Made by a program: the position numbers and the translations under genes
In this document: positions 26,701-36,190 of the stretch, piece after piece
Layout: every line of letters begins with the position of its first letter
How positions within the stretch are numbered: the first letter of the stretch is position 1
The notes under the pieces: model-generated
Told to the model about the DNA's origin: nothing
Seen by the model: only the letters and a program-made list of their open reading frames with translations
Databases searched by the model: none
Source of the DNA: Vasconcelosia minhoensis LEGE 07310
GTDB lineage: Bacteria > Cyanobacteriota > Cyanobacteriia > Phormidesmidales > Phormidesmidaceae
NCBI RefSeq assembly: GCF_015207255.1
Contig: NZ_JADEXG010000029.1
Location: forward strand, 1 to 57,697
DNA length: 57,697 bases
Direction of reading: 5' to 3'

Positions 26701-29700
26701 GACTGCACCGAATAGTAACTTTCGCTGGAAGCTTTTTGGACCTAGCAACAATTTACTCTTTGATACAGCGCTTCAGTCAGACTTTGAGTTCGCTATTCCA
26801 ACCACAGGAGAATACTATCTCAAAATTGAAGGTGGTAATACTCTAGGCAAGGTTGACTACAGCTATAGGGTACTTAAGCATACAGCTGCCGTTCGAGATG
26901 TGATTATCCCCGGCACAGGTGAGACAGCTGCCAATGATACGGATTCGCTTGGTTTAATACCCGTACAGCTTTCGGTCAAGGACTCCAGGAGAGCGAGCTC
27001 AGTTCAAAACTTCAATGTAAAACTTTGGGCCGATCCGGACAATGGTAATCCAATTATTACCAGTATCCCGGAACCTAGGTTTAGCTTAGCGGATAAAGTC
27101 TATCGCTACCAGCTCAAGAGCATCGATCCTGATGCGGATAACTTGAGTTACCGATTATTGGAATCTCCCCTCGGTGCTTTGATTGATAACGAGTCCGGAG
27201 AAATTCTCTGGTACCCAGAAAACACAGTTAATCCAGGTAGCACAGTCAACTTCAAAGTAGAGGCATCTGACCGGCGCGGTGGAAAGGCCGTTCAGTCCTT
27301 CAGTGTAGATGTCTTTAGTAGTTTAGGCAAAATCCAAGGGGTTGTTTTCAACGATTTAAATGGCAATGGAATTCCTGATTCCAAACTCATCAAGGGTGAT
27401 AATCCAGATGTTTTCTTTGTTATTGATGTATCTGGCAGTATGGGCGGTCGTTATGTGGATTGGACTACTGTCGATTTGAACACCGTTTTTGATCAGGCAT
27501 TATCGCCACTAGATCAAGAATTAGGGTCTATCATTGCTCTGAGCGATTTCCTGATTGCACGCGGCTTTGGTGATACATCCCAAATAGGAGTAATTACTTC
27601 TGGGCAAAGTTTGTATGATATGGATCCCTCTATGCCTGGCATTCAGGTGTCTACGACTCCATTGGCCGACAATAACAATAATGGTATTCGAGATATTCTA
27701 GAAGTCCTTAATCGGCAACCTGGGGGCGGTGGCTCTGATACTAGTGGTTTAGAAACAGCATGGGTACTTCAGCAAGTAACAGATAGAGATGCCAATATCA
27801 TCTTTATGTCTGATGGCTTCATCAGTGTTGACACTCGATTAGTAGCAGACATTAAGGCTGACGGCGTTAATATACAAGCATTTGGTTTTGCCCAAAATGG
27901 TATGGATACAATGCGTTTGGTCGAACCTAACGCTCTATACATTAGTAGCCCAAATAGTATTGAAAATATCTTCAGTGGTTTTGATACTCGATACATTCTC
28001 GAACCATTGATGGAAAATGTAACAGTTTACTTGGATCTGAACGAAAATGGTGTCTTAGACGTTGATGAACCGTTTCAGATAACTAAATCTACAGAGGAAA
28101 CTAACTTTGGTGATAGTCGCTATCAATTTAGCTTTGACGATCTACTACCTGGCACCTATACTATTCGGCAAGTCATTCCTAGCGGTTACACACAGACTTC
28201 CCCAAGTTCTTATAGCTTCGTAGACACCGTAACTGTTGCTGGTGGAGAAGCATTTACTCATTGGTTTGGTCTGAACAAGGTTGCTGAACCTCCTAATCAA
28301 GATCCGGCTTTTCATAGTATCGCTCCCTCCCCGGCTCTGAAACTCGGTGAACATTTTCTTTATCGTGCAGTAGCTCACGACCCAGATGCGAATCCTTTGA
28401 CTTACGACCTTCCCCTTGGACCAGAGGGAATGGTCATTGATCAAAAAACCGGTGAACTAACTTGGATTCCCAAAGCCAACCAAGTTGGAAAATTTAACGT
28501 CATCTTACGGGTAAAAGATGATCAGGGCGGCTTCGCCTTACAGACTTTCACAGGGGAAGTCCTACCTAAAAACACTGCGCCTTTGTTTACGTCAGCGCTG
28601 CCCGCTACGGTTAAACCCCAAGTCGGAAACCTCTTCCAGTATCAGGCTAAGGCAATCGATGCCGACGGTGATACGCTGACCTACTCGCTGCTCACCGGTG
28701 CTCCCAACGGAATGACCATTGATGCGACGACTGGGCTGCTCCGGTGGACTCCTACCGCAGTAGGAACCCAAGAAGCCACAATTAAGGTGATCGACGGCAA
28801 GGGTGGTGAGTCGCTTCAGAAACTCGCTCTGACGGTGAATCCAGCAGCCGCGAATCAAGCCCCAACGATTACTTCTACACCGCGCACCACGGTCCAGCTC
28901 GGCAATACCTTCTTTTACCAGGTTTCAACCTCTGACGCTGAGGGCGATCGCGTTTCCTATTCACTGGAAACCGCCCCTGCTGGAATGACCCTCCAGGACG
29001 GTGTAATCAGCTGGACGCCGACTGCGGCCCAGTCTGGCACCCATCCCGTCACTATCAAAGTCAGCGATGGCAAACTGGCCACCACCCAATCCTTCCCGCT
29101 GACGGTAGCCCATCAGTCGGTCAACTATGCCCCGACGATTACCTCGGCCCCGAACCTGGTGACGAATCTGGAGCAGACCTATGTCTATGACCTGGTCGGT
29201 AGCGACCCGGATGGCGATCGCGTGTTCTGGAGTCTAGAGAAAGCTCCCTCTGGCATGGTGATCGACGCCGAAACAGGTGCGCTGCGCTGGCAGCCTCAGC
29301 CGGGTCAGATTGGCACCCATCAGGTCTTGGTGAAGATCACCGATGCCGCTGGCTTAGAATCTGCTCAGGAGTTCACGCTCAAGGTGACGGGCACGAATAC
29401 GCCCCCGGCCATTCTTTCGACGCCGATCACTCGGGCTGCTCAGGGGCAGGCTTACAGCTACACCGTAGTCGCAACCGACCCAGAAAACGACCCGATCGCT
29501 TTCAGTTTGGGCCGCCGACCCGAGGGCATGACGATTGGCTCAGACGGCATAATCCGATGGACGCCAAAATCCACTCAGCTTGGCGCTCAGCTGGTCGAAG
29601 TGCTGGCCACCGACAGCCAGGGCGGGACGACTACCCAGCGCTTTACCGTTGAGGTTGGGACGGCAGCAATCAATCATGCGCCAACGATTACCTCGACGCC

Positions 29701-32700
29701 CGTTTTCTTGGCGATGCCAACCCAGGGCTATGTCTACCAGGTTCAGGCGACCGATATCGATGCGGGGGACATGCTGACCTATCAGCTGCTGGACGGTCCC
29801 ACCGGAATGACTATCGACGCGGCAACCGGCAAGCTCGAATGGGCCATGCCCACTATAGGAGCACATCAGGTGGTCGTGGGCGCTGTAGACTCCAAAGGGG
29901 TAGGAGCGGCCCAAGGCTTTACCCTGACCGTGCGGCAAAACCATGCGCCGGTGATCACCTCTACCGCCCCAGAGACCGCCATGCTGGGGACGACCTATCG
30001 CTACGACGTGCGGGCTACCGATGCCGATGGCGATCGCATCTTCTACCGCCTCGACCCGGCTTCCCTAGCCCAGGGCCTCAGCATCGACGCGCTAGGCCGC
30101 ATTGCCTGGACGCCGACTGTCGCTGACATCGGTCAGTCCTACCCAGTGACGATTACCGTCACCGACGAGCAAGGCGCTACCCAGCAGCAAAGCTTCACAC
30201 TGAGCGTTGCTCAGGATACCCAAGCTCCCACGGTGACGGTGTTTGCCACCCAGTCGCTGGTGGATGTGGGCTCAACCGTCACCCTAGTCGCCCGCGCCAC
30301 GGATAATGTGCGGGTGGCCAACCTGACGCTGGTAGTCGGCGGCCAGGCCGTCGTCCTCGATGCCAATGGCCGGGCCACGCTGCGAGTCGAGCAGGCCGGT
30401 GAGCTGACCGCAGTAGCCGCTGCCATCGACGCGGCAGGCAACCGCAGCCAGGCGACGACGACCATCCAGGTAATTGACCCAACGGCACCGTTTGACCCAG
30501 ACCTGTCCTTTGACCTGCCCGAAGTCGTCACCGCCCCGACGCAGTTCAACGTGGCTGGCACCGGCGTGGTCGGCTATAAGCTAGAGGTCGCGCCGATAGC
30601 GGGCGGGCAGTGGCGCACCCTGACGGAAAAGCAGGGCGACATTGCTACCGATGAAACGGCAACTTTTGACCCTTCTTTGCTGGAGAATGACACCTACCTG
30701 GCCCGGCTGACGCTCTATGGGGCCAACGGCAGTGTGGTGTTCGTCGAAGACACGGTGAGCGTGGCCGGTGAGCTGAAGCTGGGCAACTTCCGGCTGTCGT
30801 TTACCGACTTGAGTATTCCAGTCGCGGGCATCCCTATCAGCCTGACCCGCACCTATGACTCGCTGACGGCATACACGACTGATGACTTTGGCTTCGGCTG
30901 GCGGATGGAGTTCCGCGATACCGACCTTAGAACGAGCCTCAGACGCACTGAAGAGCAAGAGCTCGTCGGCATCTATCCGGGCTTCAAGGATGGCACCCGG
31001 GTCTACATCACGCTGCCGGGCGGTCAGCGGCAGGGCTTTACCTTTAAGCCCACGGGCGACCGGCTGAACCAGTTCTTTGGCGCGGCTCCAGAAGCGGCAC
31101 TGTATCATCCGGCGTTCGAAGCCGACAAGGGGGTGACCAGTACGCTGACGGTGAAGGATGTGCGCATCACCCGTGGCGGCACGGACCAGTATGCTGGTTT
31201 GGTGGGCAATCCTTACAATCCGGCTGACCCGATTTACGGCGGCATCTATGTGCTGACGACTAAAGATGGCACGGTCTATGAGATTGACGGTCAAACCGGG
31301 GACCTGCTGACGGTGACGGATGCCAACGGCAACCGGCTGACCTATACCGATGAGAGCATCACTAGCTCTACCGGACAGAAGGTGACCTTTGAGCGCGATA
31401 GTCAAAACCGGATCACCGCGGTAAAAGACCTGATGGGTGAGCTGATTCGCTACAGCTATGATGCGATGGGTGACCTGGTAGCGGTGACCGACCGGCTGGG
31501 CAACACGACGCGGCTGGTCTATGACGCAGAGCGGCAGCATTATCTCAAGGAAATTATTGACCCGCTGGGTCGCAGTGGGGTGAAGTCGGAGTATGACGAG
31601 AATGGTCGCTTGCGTAAGCTGCTGGATGTCAACGGCGAAGCGGTTGAGCTAGTCTATGATCCAGCCAACTCACAGCAGACGGTCAAGGATGTCTTTGGCA
31701 ACCCGACTACCTATGTGTATGACCAGCGCGGCAATGTCGTCACTGAGGTTGATGCTTTGGGAGGAATCACTCAGAGAACCTACGACCGTGACGACAATTT
31801 GCTGAGTGAAACAGACCCGGATGGCATTGTTACGACCTATACTTACGACAATAGTGGCAACACAATTACGATCAAAGACAGCGCAGGCAACATTACATAC
31901 ATGTCTTATGGCCAGTATGGTCGGCTGCAATCAGTAACATCACCTACCGGATTGTCTATTACATTTGAGTATGACAAACGTGGCAATCTGTTGTCTAGCA
32001 CCGATAGCAATGGCTTGCTAACAACCTACCAGTATGACTCTAGAGGCAGATTGCTTAAGCAAGTCGGGCCAGATGGTCAAATAATGGTTTATGGCTATGA
32101 CGCTTTGGGTAATCCCAATCGCATGGTTGATAGTCGCGGCAATGAAGTAACCTCGACCTATGACCGTAACGGTAGGATGCAGAAAGCCACTACGGAATTT
32201 GTTGTCAACGGTGAGACATACGTTCACAGCACTAGCTTTATTTATGATTCAGAAGGTCGCACCCTGTCTAGCACTAATGCTCAGGGCAACACTCAATCGA
32301 ATGTTTACAATTCTCTGGGTCAGGTCGTTTCCACGATTGACATTCTTGGCAATGTGACATCCTTTGTCTATGATGATGCGGGTAGAGTCATTGGAATCAC
32401 TCTACCAGATAATACACCTGACAATCCCGACGACAATCCAAAGGTGTTCAACGAATATGATTTAGCTGGACGGTTGATCTCAGAGACTTCTGCAACAGGG
32501 TTAGTAACTCGATATAGCTATGACGTGTTAGGAAGACTCATTGAAACAATATTGCCAGATGAAACGCCTGATACTTTCGATGACAATCCGAGGATTACAA
32601 CTGAATATACTGTTGCAGGACGCATCAAAGCTAGAACCGATGTCTTCGGTAATCGTGAAACTTATGAGTACGATAGCATTGGTCGTCTGATTAGGAAAAC

Positions 32701-35700
32701 CGATATCTTAGGCAATAAGACAGATTTTGCTTATACCGTAGGCGGGCAAGTAGCCTCTGTCACCGATTTGCGGGATCGCGCCACTCAGTTTGTCTATGAC
32801 GATAAGTCTCGTCTGACCGAAACCCATTACTTCGATGGGACTAAAGCAACATTCACCTATGACAAACTAGGGCGCGTTGTCGCTGAAACAAATCAGTTGA
32901 ATCAAACAACGCAGTATAAATATGATGCCTTTGGTCAGGTAATAGCAGTCATCGATGCGTTAGGTGAACGCACAGTATTTGAATATGATACTCGCCAAAA
33001 TCTTGTAAAAGTCACTAATGCGTTAGGATATACAACTTACTACGAGTACGACCAATATAATCGTCAGGTCGCGACCAGGTATCACACTGGTGACCGGATA
33101 GGAAAGGGCTACGACAGCTTTAATCGTCTTATCAGCATTACTGATGAGAATGGTTACACTACTCGGTATGACTACAGTAATCTTAATCAGCTCACGACCA
33201 TCAGTCAGGCCAATGGCGCTCTAACTAACTATACATACGACATTCTAGGCCGACTGACACAAATTGAAGACCCCAATCAAAATGTAACTCGGTACGCATA
33301 TGATGCCTTTAATCGTACAGTTTCAACAACTTTGCCAATGGGTCAGCAAGATCAAATGGTCTATGACAAGTTTGGCTTGGTTTCAAGCTATACTGACTTC
33401 AATGGCGATACCCTCTTGTACACCTATGACCAGTACGGTCGTATAACGCAAAAATCGTTTAGCAATACCAATGTTGCCTCTGTTTCTTACACTTATGACC
33501 CTGTTACTTCCCAGCTTATAGAGGTCACCGATGGTCGTGGAACTACTAGCTATCACTATGACGAACGAGATCGGCTCGCTGCGATCACAAATCCAGATGG
33601 TAAGTCGGTTGGCTATGGCTATGACGTACTGAATAATCTGACCTTGCTCAAAACGGAGGCTGGCCAGATAACTTACACCTATGATGCGCTCAATCGCTTG
33701 GATACCGTTCAAGAAGCAGGGCGTTTACTGGCTGACTATGACTATGACGCCGTTAGCAATCTGATCCAAACTCGTCAAGCAGATGGCACTTCGGAAACTC
33801 GCCAGTATAATGCTCGCAATCGGCTTATAGAGCTAGAAACAAAAGATGCAGCTGACAATCTCCTCTCTAGCTATCGCTATACGTTAGACGCGGTTGGCAA
33901 CCGAACCCAGGTCTTTGAGCATTCAGGCCGTACGGTCAGCTATGTCTACGACGAGGTAAATCGCTTAACGGAAGAAGCCATCATAGATTCCGTGGCGGGG
34001 AACCGCACCGTTAGCTACAGTTACGACCTAGCCGGGAATCGTCTCTCGCGGAATGACTCAGTCAATGGATTGACAAGCTATCTTTATGATGCCAACAATC
34101 GCCTGACTCAAATGACTCTGGGCTCCGAGGTAACGCAGTTTGCTTACGATGCCAACGGATCTATGTTGAGTCGCTCGAATGGTACTGAGTCCGTTGCCTA
34201 TACTTGGCTTAATGATGGTGAAAATCGCCTGATAGGCATCACCATCAACGATGGCGACAACGTATCACAGATTAGCTATCTCTATGATGCTTTTGGTAAC
34301 CGGGTTACCAGCATCGCCAATGGAGAAAAAACTAACTATCTAAGCGCTTCGATCTGGAATTTGCCTCAGGTCTTGCTGACGTATGACGAAAATGGTCAGG
34401 TGATCACTGACTATACCTACGGGCTCGATCTAATCCGTTCTCGCGAGGCAGGCACTGAACGCATCTATCATCAAGATGGATTGGGCTCAACCCGTCTGCT
34501 GACAGATAATACGGGGCAGGTTATAGATCGCTACGTCTATGATGCCTATGGTCGTCTGATTGCGCATGATGGCAATGCTGACAACGCCTATCAGTTTGCT
34601 GGTGAGCAGCGGGATTCGCAGACCGGCTTGGACTACCTGAGGGCAAGGTACTATGACTCTGACTTAGGACGCTTCATCTCCAAAGATGCGTTCTCTGGTA
34701 TGCTTGGCGACCCGATGAGTCAGCATGACTATCAGTATGCTCATGCTAATCCGGTCAATTTTACTGACCCTACTGGCTACTTTTCATTACAGGAAGCTTT
34801 GTCAGTTACTGCAATGCTCAGTATCACAGCTAGTTTAGGTGCTTCAGCGGGATACTTAGGAGGAGCGATCGCGGGCGGCAGCGTCCGCAGTGCGGAGGAT
34901 CTAGTCAGCTTGCTAGACCAGTGGGTGGCTGGCTTTGCTCACTTTGTGAGCTTTGGAGCAACTACCTACATCCGCAATAACTACATCGGTGGTGTTGCTC
35001 CACAGCATCACTCGGGTTTCCTATGGAATATGGGTCAGCTCGCTGGTGCGGGCACTGCCCTGTTGATGGGTGCTGCTGTACCTGACAAGCTCTCGTTCAC
35101 CATGGGCCGCGCTGCGTGGCTGGCGACCGCTTATGAAGGAGCTTCCTCGTTTAGTGCAGCTTGGCAGACAGGTACAAACACTCGAAACGGGCAGCTGGGA
35201 TGGAGTGATGCGTTTACGCTATTGCCTCTGATTCCTTTTGCTCTGAGTTCCAATGGCACGAAGGCATTCTTAGGAGCTGCCCAAGACGTTAATCAACGCC
35301 TCAAAAACTGGGGCAATATGAATGTTAGCGCCTGGACAGGACAGATTCCGAAGGGCACGAGCAAAGAGATTGGCACAGCTATTAGCGAAATCGGTTCCAA
35401 GGAGGAAGCTGCCGCTCGCATAGCAGGTGCTTTAAGATATAAAATTCTAGGTACAAACCTTGAGCAAGGAGGAAAATTTAGTCCTATCGAGGCGCTAGGA
35501 GCTACCCGAATAGAAAATATCATAGGTAGAAGACTATCGCCTTCTGATATTGAAGGAGTCGATTTTATCGACGGCGGAAACCTAGGTAAAATTCAGCTTA
35601 AAGGGCCATATTTGACGGACGACTTGCAGCCGCTCTCACCTGAGCGCCAACAGAAGGCAATTGCGAGTGTTTTGCGAAAGATCCAAGGTAACACTGCTCC

Positions 35701-35809
35701 AGATACATTTGTGATAGACACATTAGGATTATCCAACGAAGCATATACTCAGCTTAACCAAGCAGTACAGCAATTACCGAATGCTCAGAAGGTTCGATTC
35801 ATTAGATAG
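23738..35809 (+). CDS. 3' part of the split giant gene: repeats, VWA, RHS shell and C-terminal toxin
   Basis: Coding continuity with the upstream half begins at 23649 (GFTVRVYSPTNQQVYSSA); ATG 23738 is just the first Met, with no ribosome binding site. Order by position: PPC-like repeats to ~26.88 kb; SdrD_B-like domain with nested VWA (27.33-28.27 kb; MIDAS DVSGSMGG at 27425); about seven He_PIG/cadherin-like Ig repeats (28.28-30.2 kb); an Ig-like domain; RHS/YD repeats (30.78-34.7 kb) starting at SIPVAGIPISLTRTYDS; RHS core GLDYLRARYYDSDLGRF and PVNFTDPTGY, the usual self-cleavage border; a pretoxin region; a toxin tip. If only this fragment were made it would lack the N-terminus. Whether it is expressed is unknown. 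Confidence 0.88.
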   Translation: MLAESGTYRLVIDGNDDRVGEYKFRLLDKAAAALITLDQEVIGRFPDSRQSDLYRFTGSTGQYVYVNQQVGGSPNQWYLFGPGGLRVSSEYIYNDQEFALPADGEYWLVMRGNGSSNLNYKFTLVTPEFSTQNLSLNQTISGTLTEPGENDTYTFNGAIGQQLFFDALNSNSPGFTVRLYSPTNQQVYSSAIQSDWRLDRTFVLSESGTYRLVIDGDGDRTGDYSFRLLDKAAATLINLDQEVTGKFTDSRQSDLYRFTGSTGQYMYVNQQMGSSNEWYLFGPGGLKVSSDQIYDDQEFVLPADGEYLLVMQGKGYTPSDYQFTLVTPEFVTQALPLNQVISGTLTEPGENDTYTFSGAIGQQLFFDALSATYFRAKLYDPIGREVFNLDSRYDRGPSDGLLLSMNGTYRVVIDGVGDRTGDYKFRLLDKAAATVVSFNTEVKGTFEQDGIGSELYRFTGVAGQSIYLDTGSGQYPNSWILYGPGGQHISNGYVQDNYNYSYADDYEFTLPATGEYLLVMQGKGAVNVNFKFKLVTPETLSTSLTIGTLVTGNISNAGEQDIYTFDGIVGQQLYFDALKGNSNLKARLIGPGGAVVLDKNTNGDWGGFNLTETGTYRLLIDGEKATTGEYSFILSDRALSPALTLDTAIAGSLNPGNQAKLYQFTGKTGQRLKFALEAASWNGANWVLYNPSGGIAKAPTASSPDFAATIGADGLYTLAILGNSSAPISYSFKVTDLQAEQITNTGLNTIQSGSLSAGQVNDYSFSATAGTLIYLDSHTNSSTWYLRTRLLNPDGTFVFNNEDARNNRGPILLEQSGTYTLQTYGTYSNTIGNYQFNLLELPRDIASPNPNALRIGEINTENLSSRQSKVYIFEGAIGEKFALNALVGQNVKATVYDPNGSQLFSNSLYWYGDSKPLTLSQSGLYYLVVENYDTASQNYSFQLLNISNLPEIRYGLPVSGSLKNGQENHFYKLQAQAGERLFFDHLTTTAPNSNFRWKLFGPSNNLLFDTALQSDFEFAIPTTGEYYLKIEGGNTLGKVDYSYRVLKHTAAVRDVIIPGTGETAANDTDSLGLIPVQLSVKDSRRASSVQNFNVKLWADPDNGNPIITSIPEPRFSLADKVYRYQLKSIDPDADNLSYRLLESPLGALIDNESGEILWYPENTVNPGSTVNFKVEASDRRGGKAVQSFSVDVFSSLGKIQGVVFNDLNGNGIPDSKLIKGDNPDVFFVIDVSGSMGGRYVDWTTVDLNTVFDQALSPLDQELGSIIALSDFLIARGFGDTSQIGVITSGQSLYDMDPSMPGIQVSTTPLADNNNNGIRDILEVLNRQPGGGGSDTSGLETAWVLQQVTDRDANIIFMSDGFISVDTRLVADIKADGVNIQAFGFAQNGMDTMRLVEPNALYISSPNSIENIFSGFDTRYILEPLMENVTVYLDLNENGVLDVDEPFQITKSTEETNFGDSRYQFSFDDLLPGTYTIRQVIPSGYTQTSPSSYSFVDTVTVAGGEAFTHWFGLNKVAEPPNQDPAFHSIAPSPALKLGEHFLYRAVAHDPDANPLTYDLPLGPEGMVIDQKTGELTWIPKANQVGKFNVILRVKDDQGGFALQTFTGEVLPKNTAPLFTSALPATVKPQVGNLFQYQAKAIDADGDTLTYSLLTGAPNGMTIDATTGLLRWTPTAVGTQEATIKVIDGKGGESLQKLALTVNPAAANQAPTITSTPRTTVQLGNTFFYQVSTSDAEGDRVSYSLETAPAGMTLQDGVISWTPTAAQSGTHPVTIKVSDGKLATTQSFPLTVAHQSVNYAPTITSAPNLVTNLEQTYVYDLVGSDPDGDRVFWSLEKAPSGMVIDAETGALRWQPQPGQIGTHQVLVKITDAAGLESAQEFTLKVTGTNTPPAILSTPITRAAQGQAYSYTVVATDPENDPIAFSLGRRPEGMTIGSDGIIRWTPKSTQLGAQLVEVLATDSQGGTTTQRFTVEVGTAAINHAPTITSTPVFLAMPTQGYVYQVQATDIDAGDMLTYQLLDGPTGMTIDAATGKLEWAMPTIGAHQVVVGAVDSKGVGAAQGFTLTVRQNHAPVITSTAPETAMLGTTYRYDVRATDADGDRIFYRLDPASLAQGLSIDALGRIAWTPTVADIGQSYPVTITVTDEQGATQQQSFTLSVAQDTQAPTVTVFATQSLVDVGSTVTLVARATDNVRVANLTLVVGGQAVVLDANGRATLRVEQAGELTAVAAAIDAAGNRSQATTTIQVIDPTAPFDPDLSFDLPEVVTAPTQFNVAGTGVVGYKLEVAPIAGGQWRTLTEKQGDIATDETATFDPSLLENDTYLARLTLYGANGSVVFVEDTVSVAGELKLGNFRLSFTDLSIPVAGIPISLTRTYDSLTAYTTDDFGFGWRMEFRDTDLRTSLRRTEEQELVGIYPGFKDGTRVYITLPGGQRQGFTFKPTGDRLNQFFGAAPEAALYHPAFEADKGVTSTLTVKDVRITRGGTDQYAGLVGNPYNPADPIYGGIYVLTTKDGTVYEIDGQTGDLLTVTDANGNRLTYTDESITSSTGQKVTFERDSQNRITAVKDLMGELIRYSYDAMGDLVAVTDRLGNTTRLVYDAERQHYLKEIIDPLGRSGVKSEYDENGRLRKLLDVNGEAVELVYDPANSQQTVKDVFGNPTTYVYDQRGNVVTEVDALGGITQRTYDRDDNLLSETDPDGIVTTYTYDNSGNTITIKDSAGNITYMSYGQYGRLQSVTSPTGLSITFEYDKRGNLLSSTDSNGLLTTYQYDSRGRLLKQVGPDGQIMVYGYDALGNPNRMVDSRGNEVTSTYDRNGRMQKATTEFVVNGETYVHSTSFIYDSEGRTLSSTNAQGNTQSNVYNSLGQVVSTIDILGNVTSFVYDDAGRVIGITLPDNTPDNPDDNPKVFNEYDLAGRLISETSATGLVTRYSYDVLGRLIETILPDETPDTFDDNPRITTEYTVAGRIKARTDVFGNRETYEYDSIGRLIRKTDILGNKTDFAYTVGGQVASVTDLRDRATQFVYDDKSRLTETHYFDGTKATFTYDKLGRVVAETNQLNQTTQYKYDAFGQVIAVIDALGERTVFEYDTRQNLVKVTNALGYTTYYEYDQYNRQVATRYHTGDRIGKGYDSFNRLISITDENGYTTRYDYSNLNQLTTISQANGALTNYTYDILGRLTQIEDPNQNVTRYAYDAFNRTVSTTLPMGQQDQMVYDKFGLVSSYTDFNGDTLLYTYDQYGRITQKSFSNTNVASVSYTYDPVTSQLIEVTDGRGTTSYHYDERDRLAAITNPDGKSVGYGYDVLNNLTLLKTEAGQITYTYDALNRLDTVQEAGRLLADYDYDAVSNLIQTRQADGTSETRQYNARNRLIELETKDAADNLLSSYRYTLDAVGNRTQVFEHSGRTVSYVYDEVNRLTEEAIIDSVAGNRTVSYSYDLAGNRLSRNDSVNGLTSYLYDANNRLTQMTLGSEVTQFAYDANGSMLSRSNGTESVAYTWLNDGENRLIGITINDGDNVSQISYLYDAFGNRVTSIANGEKTNYLSASIWNLPQVLLTYDENGQVITDYTYGLDLIRSREAGTERIYHQDGLGSTRLLTDNTGQVIDRYVYDAYGRLIAHDGNADNAYQFAGEQRDSQTGLDYLRARYYDSDLGRFISKDAFSGMLGDPMSQHDYQYAHANPVNFTDPTGYFSLQEALSVTAMLSITASLGASAGYLGGAIAGGSVRSAEDLVSLLDQWVAGFAHFVSFGATTYIRNNYIGGVAPQHHSGFLWNMGQLAGAGTALLMGAAVPDKLSFTMGRAAWLATAYEGASSFSAAWQTGTNTRNGQLGWSDAFTLLPLIPFALSSNGTKAFLGAAQDVNQRLKNWGNMNVSAWTGQIPKGTSKEIGTAISEIGSKEEAAARIAGALRYKILGTNLEQGGKFSPIEALGATRIENIIGRRLSPSDIEGVDFIDGGNLGKIQLKGPYLTDDLQPLSPERQQKAIASVLRKIQGNTAPDTFVIDTLGLSNEAYTQLNQAVQQLPNAQKVRFIR
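27334..28270 (+). other. VWA domain nested inside an SdrD_B-like domain
   Basis: GVVFNDLNGNGIPD at about 27.34 kb is the usual opening strand of a cyanobacterial SdrD_B-like domain. Its usual continuation, NVTVYLDLNENGVLDVDEP, appears only at about 28.02 kb. Between them sits a von Willebrand A fold with VFFVIDVSGSMGG (metal-binding DxSxS starting at 27425), a later Thr/Asp-rich segment and NIIFMSDGF. The B-type domain then closes with LPGTYTIRQVIPSGYTQT. This looks like an in-frame domain insertion. Confidence 0.7.
34784..35809 (+). other. Pretoxin region and C-terminal toxin tip of the RHS protein
   Basis: After the RHS border PVNFTDPTGY the sequence becomes variable-type. About 180 residues contain Gly/Ala-rich hydrophobic stretches (AGTALLMGAAV, LLPLIPFALS), a typical pretoxin. 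The last ~130 residues hold EAAARIAGALRYKILGTN, GATRIENIIGRRLSP, GVDFIDGGNLGKIQLKGP and FVIDTLGLSNEAY. The E...D...QxK order with a following strand resembles PD-(D/E)XK-type nuclease toxins seen at RHS/CDI tips. This is pattern matching, not a search. The cognate immunity gene is expected directly downstream, and a small gene is there. Confidence 0.6.
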
Positions 35810-35817
35810 GAGAAAGT

Positions 35818-36162
35818 ATGTCAAGCAGTGAAGTAATTTTCAATAATAGATCTAGACATTTAAAGGATTCTGCCCTTGGCAAATTCCTAGATATTCTAGA
35901 AGAAGAGATATGCAGTCAACAATTCGAAAATAACGAGAGTAAGTGGCTTAAGGACGCCTGTAGAGCATGGAAGGAGGAGTGGAGCGAAATGCCTCCCGGC
36001 CTCAAGGATATTGAGCTTGATGATTTCTTGACCAATTCTCAGCGACAAGAAGAATTCCATCGAATAGTTAATAGAATTCTCATGAAAGTTGAAAAAGTTT
36101 CTGAAGGAGCAGAGTTCTTAGTGAGAGAAATTGTACGAATAGAAGAACTGGTTCGCCCATAA
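35818..36162 (+). CDS. Candidate immunity protein for the RHS toxin
   Basis: This 114-residue protein starts 8 bp after the toxin stop, and its ribosome binding site (AGGAG) overlaps that stop codon. It is mostly helical and acidic by eye, with many Glu/Asp (LDILEEEI, ELDDFLTN) and two Trp-rich stretches (KWLKDACRAWKEEW). It has no signal peptide, as expected for a cytoplasmic antidote. I recognise no family. The role is inferred entirely from gene order: polymorphic toxins are followed by small immunity genes. It also ends the giant-gene unit, since a displaced repeat fragment begins 28 bp later. Confidence 0.6.
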   Translation: MSSSEVIFNNRSRHLKDSALGKFLDILEEEICSQQFENNESKWLKDACRAWKEEWSEMPPGLKDIELDDFLTNSQRQEEFHRIVNRILMKVEKVSEGAEFLVREIVRIEELVRP

Positions 36163-36190
36163 TTATTGGGGTAAACGTTTACTCTCCAGA

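Noticed and set aside
30581-31540. Minus-strand frame of 319 codons in the RHS region
   Set aside because: Antisense to repetitive RHS coding sequence; no start signal and no recognisable protein.
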